Under the pieces are notes generated by a model. The model saw only the letters and a list, made by a program, of their open reading frames with translations. It ran no database searches and was not told the DNA's origin. The position numbers were made by a program, and so were the translations under genes. From positions 15,474,867-15,538,866 of the forward strand of contig NC_092348.1 in NCBI RefSeq assembly GCF_963676685.1: 64,000 nucleotides of DNA. Direction: 5' to 3'. The stretch comes from Mytilus edulis. Lineage: Eukaryota; Mollusca; Bivalvia; Mytilida; Mytilidae. This document shows positions 59,016-64,000 of the stretch, in pieces (within the stretch, counting starts at the first letter, position 1; each line of letters opens with the position of its first letter).

Positions 59016-59115
59016 CTGAGACTACTATAACATAAAATAAGGTAGCTAAATATGTGGAGACTCACATTACACGATAAATCGGTAGTGACCAATCTTTGTG
59101 TTATAGTAGTCTCAG
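59016..59115. repeat. 100-bp MITE with 17-bp inverted ends
   Basis: CTGAGACTACTATAACA at the left and its perfect complement TGTTATAGTAGTCTCAG at the right. Confidence 0.82.
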
Positions 59116-59279
59116 ACTATACCAACACTGAAAACTGACTACCGGTATGCTGAAAGTCTTCAAGACCAACAATACTGTTACAGAAATGATCCATTAAAAT
59201 AAAGGCCAATAATAATACCCTGTCAGATTGAAAAGTAATCCATACTTCACCTTATAAATATCCTATACACTCACTTTAG

Positions 59280-60160
59280 TTGAACCTATTTAAAAAAGCA
59301 ATTAATGTTGACCAAACATAAAAATGAGGTCAAGGTCAGATGTACTTGTCAGACAATCTTATGCACCTTACAATCATTCTGTATACCATATATTGCTTAC
59401 TTTCACTTATAGTATCTGAAAAACAGACCAAAAATAGACCTAATATTAACAAAATTCTGCTGGATAAGTCAATCAACTAAGATTTTTCGTATCATATTTG
59501 TGATTTCTTGCGTTTAATAATTTTGGTAGTATAATGCAAATGTTGAAATTAAAAAAGCAATATCTAAACATGTGATTGATACAAATAATTCAATGAACCA
59601 TGACTGACTGTGCAGGGCAAAACAACTACCAAGGTTATGCCAATTCTTTTAAAACTGCATACCAAATACCATTGACTTATCAATTGGTTCCTGGTAAAAC
59701 TGTAATAGTTTCAAAGTCAATGAACCATGATGAGTGGGGCCAAAGAATCTCTATGAAAATGAGACTTGCAAATGCCAATACAACTGCATACCAAATATCA
59801 GATATTAGTCACTCATCTTAAACTGATCTAATCACAAATCACATGTAAATCATGATCAATCATGCAAAACATTAACAGTCTATAAACCATGACTGAGGTG
59901 GGAGCCAAATAATCTCTTTGGAAATGAGGTGCTAATACATCTGTATACCAAATATCATTGACCTACCCCTGATAATTACCCTGAAACTGACCTATCTGCA
60001 AGTTAATACATGTAAACTAAATTAATTAAAAGTTTCAAAGTTAATAGACTATGACTGAGGGGAGGAGTAAAATAATCTCCTTGGAAATAAGATGTTCTAA
60101 TGCTTATACAACTGCATACCAAATATCCTTGACCTACAATTTCGTCTATACGATACAATA
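59280..60160 (+). repeat. Diverged family D-like tandem units
   Basis: AAAATGAGGTCAAGGTCAGA near 59323, then looser units (CATGACTGA...AATCTC...GGAAATGAG...CATACCAAATATC...TTGACCTA) at 59600, 59890 and 60050. Confidence 0.55.
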
Positions 60161-60211
60161 AATTAGCTGTGATTTAGCTTGACCACAGAAACCTCTTCCC
60201 CCTTTATTTGT

Positions 60212-60220
60212 CATTCAGAC
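60212..60220 (+). repeat. Left target-site duplication of the MULE
   Basis: CATTCAGAC, identical to 62453-62461. Confidence 0.8.
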
Positions 60221-60555
60221 GGTTCATTCTGGCTATTCCTACATTTTGAATTTTATAGGTAAAATAGTATAATTTTATGTAGGAGTTCCCAGAATTTTTG
60301 TGTAAACAATGGGATTATGTAGGATTATGTTGTAACAACACTAAACTAATGAGATCTAATGAATCAAAGCATATCCAGGTAATTCTTGTAGAAAATAAAG
60401 AAAAAGAATAATTTTATATCAAAATCTTTTATTTCATTTAATAATTTCATAGCACAGTTTATGTAAATAGTATTCAAAAGCACAATATGAATTTATAACT
60501 ATAATGGCATGCACAAGTAATTACAATTATTTACAATAATATATATGAGTAAATA

Positions 60556-60638
60556 ATATCATTTGAAATATCAATGTTAAATATCATTTGAAATATCAAT
60601 GTTAAATATCATTTGAAATATCAATGTTAAATATCATT
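60556..60638 (+). repeat. 25-bp tandem repeat, 3.3 copies, inside the MULE
   Basis: Unit ATATCATTTGAAATATCAAT plus GTTAA, with three identical units at 60556, 60581 and 60606 and a partial fourth. It lies between the transposase stop and the left terminus. Confidence 0.9.
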
Positions 60639-60756
60639 CTTTAAATCAAAGCACTAAATTTTGAGTTACACCAAAAGTATACTAAATTGACATTATTCAT
60701 AGCACTCACATAGTAATACGTTGAACATGATTGAACTTATAAGAGAATACAAAGTC

Positions 60757-62070
60757 TTAATCAATATGCAGGAGATGAGAAGCAGCATCTCCATACTCGA
60801 CTGGAGTAAGTTCATCATTCTGTAACCTTATTTTCAATGTTTGGAGTCTGTCATCTATTTCCCTGTACTTCCTCTTTCTTGGGATACGTTTCCCGCCAGC
60901 TCTGTACTGGATCAATGTGAGAGCATGGAAGGCTTCTTCTTGTCTCAACAAACGAATCATACTAAAGATGTTTGGGTGAGCTGCCTTTACTAACTTCTTT
61001 AGCTTACTATGCCAACCTTCTAAATGGTTTGTTGTTCTAGGACCTTCTGTTGCATAGTGATTCCACAGACTTTGGTTGTTCTCTACCCAGTAGCTGGTTA
61101 CATAGTCAGTAAAGTTAAGTGTTAGTGTAGTAGTATCTGAATCGTCGATGTGTTCAAGTGCATTAAACCAAACATCTTCAATTGTATTGGGTGGTAAAAG
61201 TGGCAGTACTGCAGCTCTACCAACAAGTTGGTGAATGTCGTCCTTTTCATTGTATTTTGTTTTCAGACCATGCTTCTGTGCATTTCCCCAGATACACTGA
61301 GTGTAGTGGAAAAAGCACCCTTTGATGTTGATATCTGGGAAGACTGAAGTTGTTGCATTTCTGATGGCTATTTCACAGTCGAGGAACATCTTGGCTGGTT
61401 GAAGTAGGATGTTGAAGTTGTTACATAGATCTTTAATAATAGTAAGTAGCCTTGTGTACATCTGCTGATCTTTACCGGGTAGGAAGCAGTAAACCAGTGG
61501 AAACATAGTACCATCAACTTTGGCGTGGAACGTGTACAGCTGGTAGAACAGTGTTGGACAAACATAGAATGTTCCATCACAGTAGATGGTGTCTGCTGCT
61601 GCTAGATGATATAGGTTCTCTTGGGTACTGAATACAAGCATTCGCCCATTGGTGTTATCATCTGCAAGTAGGAAGGGTTAGCCAGTAGTAGTTTGAGCCC
61701 ATTCACCATCTACTGTGCTATCTTCTACTGTTGTTGGTAGTGCTGGTATTAGCTTGTGTCTCTCGTTGTAAAGCTGGTCTTTGCATGAGTAGAAGGTTGG
61801 TATGTGTTCTACTAGTTGGTGTGTGTCATCATTCCATTCTCGGTCTCGTAGTTTTACCAATTCTTCTTCATAAATAGTTGGTATTGCAGTGAGTTCATCT
61901 TTACAACGAGATTTCATACGTTGTAATACATCGTCTACCCTGAGTTGCATTCTGTCTGAGGGATGGTTGTGATTAGCATCCACTTTTGTTGGTATGTTGG
62001 TGTGTGTGTTGATAGTAGCAGGGCAGCTACGGGTAGAGCATTTCCAATAAACTATTAATTTTTCTTTTTT
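60757..62070 (-). pseudogene. FLYWCH/MULE transposase, one in-frame stop and 5' truncated
   Basis: One reading frame runs from about 62070 to the stop at 60757, interrupted only by TAA at 61680-61678. The N-terminal part is the second half of a FLYWCH zinc finger (VYWKC...SCPATINT...DANHNHPSD; ligands W-x-C, C, H-x-H). A helical linker follows, then GEWAQTTTG-stop-PFLLADDN. After the stop comes the MULE transposase core: the DGTF aspartate (TIYCDGTFYV), LDCE, the C...H pair in GCFFHYTQCIWG, and RTTNHLEGWHSKL with HPNIFSMIRLL. These match Mutator-like transposases in order and spacing. No start codon precedes the zinc finger in this frame: a stop lies at 62073-62071, and a poly-A-rich stretch nearby suggests a frameshift. 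I infer a once-functional transposase recently inactivated. Confidence 0.9.
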
Positions 62071-62452
62071 TTAGACTTTCTAGACTTTTAAATGCTTTTA
62101 CTACTTTTTCTTTCATTTTATTTTTATTTTTCCAATGCTTTGACTTCCTTTTCTTTCAATAAGTTTTATTTTTTAGAAATGGTATTTAAATACTTAAAAT
62201 TATTACTTTATGCATGTTTTCAAACAAAAAAGTCTATTTTTTTTACATATGAATATTAATTTTTATTTAATTTAAATAAAGAATTGAAAAAAAAATTTAA
62301 TTTCCACATGTAAATTTACCTTGACCAAATTAGACACTAATGACTAAAACAACATATTTTGCAATAACAACATGTATTGTTCTTCCACTAATCCCCCATG
62401 TAGGAATAGCCAGAATAGTAAAATACAAAATGTAGGAATAGCCAGAAGACAC

Positions 62453-62461
62453 CATTCAGAC
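62453..62461 (+). repeat. Right target-site duplication of the MULE
   Basis: CATTCAGAC, identical to 60212-60220. Confidence 0.8.
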
Positions 62462-64000
62462 TCAAATAAAATATAAGATAGGTTTTCTCAATTGAATTTT
62501 TATTTATCAATTTATTTATATCATTATCATGCATTATAATATTAAAAACCCAAATGAAACCAGACCCATTCTGCTCCATCAAGTCTGTACAAATACTAAA
62601 GAAATTGTAGAAATAATAGTTTTTTTGTCCCCTTTACAAGTAAAAGGAGGAAAAGGATCTGCATTATGGGTAAGTTATCATTAGCTAAATATTACAATTA
62701 TACAAAATAACTGACAGCGCTGAGGATTTTTTTTTTAAATTTATTTATACCAGACTGACTGTCAATTCTGTTCTGAGATACATGTACTAACTTTTGATAT
62801 CATTAGGTAATATAAAAGAATATTTTTTTGCTCAATATTAAACTTGAGGCCTTTCATTACTCAATACCAAACTTAAAATTAATTTAAAGAATTCCGTAAA
62901 ATCTGAATCCTCAGCTTGTCTCATACTTTTGAAAAGGAATTTACAAATATAACAAATGAAAACTATGGTAAGTACATGTACTACAATATAAAAGGCATAA
63001 AAATACATGAATCCCATTCACTTTCGATGTGTACTCAACTTGTTTACTAGGTTATTGAAATAAACTAAATATCTTGATCTGTGCAAAAACTAGTAGGTTA
63101 CCAACTGCATTTCATTTGACATTCAAAACCCAAAGTTCTGATATTATATAAAATTTCTTTATATCCCCACCCTATTTTAGAGCAAAGTTGTCTACATGTA
63201 AATATATTTTTAACATTTTTTGGAACTAGTCCTTTTTCAGGAAGGGGATCACTTAAGGACCAAGTTATTACTTTTTATAAACAAAAATAAGATGTTTTAA
63301 GATTGCCAATGTTAAATGAGACAACTCTTCTAAAAAGACCAAATGATGTAGAATATTAAACAACTGTCAGTCACCACACAGCCTTCAACCAAGAGCAAAA
63401 CCCAGACCCATTATCTGATTTGATCTATCCATCAGGAAATGTGCTATAGTAAGCAAGTATATCATCTGTGTTCTCATCCATCTACAACTTCCAACCACAA
63501 ATAAAATATTAAATGGACTTTGCCTCAACTTTCAAATAATATTCAGTATCTGTCAACATTTTGTACATTTTTTTCACTTCTAAAGGTTCTCCAATTGCTA
63601 AATGGACTCTTCCATTTATAACACTGTATTTCTCATATTTTTAAATTTTTTATTTATATATTTTTTTTTTGGGGGGGGGGTCACATTGAAGGATAGATTG
63701 GTTCAGCTGATATGAGCATAGAATTAGTTAGAGCAGATTCTACATTCATAAATCTTGCAATTTGTTAAGTTTTTAAGGACGGCATCATAAGCTATGTTCA
63801 ATCATTTTATATTTTATCTTCTAAGAGTTAAAGGCATAGAAATGTCTGATCTCATTATGTAAATTCATATTTCTAATTGCATGTATAAGCATAATCTATT
63901 ATCTCAATCATATTAAGGCTTGGTATAACAAGATTTGACAGTAAAAACAAATAAAATCACATAAAAACCACTAAAATCAGATAAAACCAGATAAAACACA
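62462..64000. other. Right flank, no gene seen
   Basis: AT-rich. A dispersed repeat fragment is at 63285-63420 (ATTGCCAATGTTAAATGAGA CAACTCTTC...GTCACCACACAGCCTTCAAC). A poly-T/poly-G tract lies at 63659-63680, and short ATAAAATCA-type repeats run off the right edge. Confidence 0.5.
63285..63420 (+). repeat. Dispersed repeat fragment ('GAGACAACTC' family)
   Basis: Phrases ATGAGACAACTCTTC, AGACCAAATGATGTAGA, AACAACTGTCAGTCACCAC and GCCTTCAACCAAGAGCAAA are typical mussel repeat wording. Partial copies are at 25075-25100, 25690-25745 and 30515-30570. Confidence 0.6.

Larger units (their letters stand above)
60221..62452 (-). mobile_element. Mutator-like (MULE) DNA transposon with 9-bp target-site duplication
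   Basis: The 2.2 kb element is bounded by an exact 9-bp direct repeat CATTCAGAC (60212-60220 and 62453-62461), the duplication size typical of Mutator-like elements. Just inside, both ends carry the inverted sequence TTCTGGCTATTCCTACATTT (left from 60227, right ending 62447). The right end has a second direct copy of the core (62398-62415), and the left end has a related inverted copy (about 60278-60294). The transposase frame runs leftwards inside it. Confidence 0.85.

Noticed and set aside
60556-60638. CRISPR-like array
   Set aside because: Direct 25-bp units have no spacers between them and lie inside a eukaryotic transposon; a simple tandem repeat.

Overview
This window looks like a piece of a bivalve mollusc nuclear genome, most likely a mussel (Mytilus or a close relative). 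The DNA is AT-rich and gene-poor, and its genes are split into short exons with GT...AG introns. It is packed with interspersed repeats whose wording I recognise from mussel sequence: 'cactgatgagtc', 'gagacaactctc', 'aagagcctgtgtcgctcacc', poly-G 'GGATCCGCCACTG' elements and a tRNA-derived SINE. The organism call is inference; nothing in the window names a species.

Two host genes can be supported, both on the minus strand. (1) A homologue of CMIP (c-Maf-inducing protein): exon 1 is at 28479-28072 and exon 2 at 19998-19870, separated by an 8.1 kb intron. Later exons were not found and probably lie beyond base 1. (2) A complete cathepsin Z (cathepsin X) gene of seven coding exons, 50353-43458, predicting 302 residues with the full catalytic triad, the HIP mini-loop and a signal peptide. 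Intron 2 of that gene holds a truncated tandem copy of the exon carrying the active-site cysteine.

Most of the rest is mobile DNA. A Mutator-like element (60221-62452, exact 9-bp target duplication CATTCAGAC) carries a FLYWCH/MULE transposase reading frame broken by one in-frame stop. Three elements with long inverted termini and no transposase also show 9-bp (9/9 or 8/9) duplications: 53761-55006, 31591-34828 and 20874-21423. A family of short poly-G elements ending in CAGTGGCGGATCCAG-like repeats has 5-bp duplications at three sites. Several other families share an architecture like the 'pearl'/HINE elements of bivalves: short inverted motifs near both ends, one or more core repeats, and an ACG/GAC-rich microsatellite close to the 3' end. 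A decayed non-LTR retroelement (53412-51699) and a SINE split by a repeat that is itself split by a Mutator-like element complete the picture.

Layout: 1-19.9 kb is repeats and presumed CMIP intron 2; 19.9-28.5 kb is CMIP exons 2 and 1 with intron 1; 28.5-43.4 kb is intergenic, with a 3.2 kb Mutator-like element and a head-to-tail cluster of one repeat family; 43.4-50.4 kb is cathepsin Z; 50.4-60.2 kb is retroelement, SINE, Mutator-like element and tandem-core repeats; 60.2-62.5 kb is the MULE; the last 1.5 kb holds only a repeat fragment.
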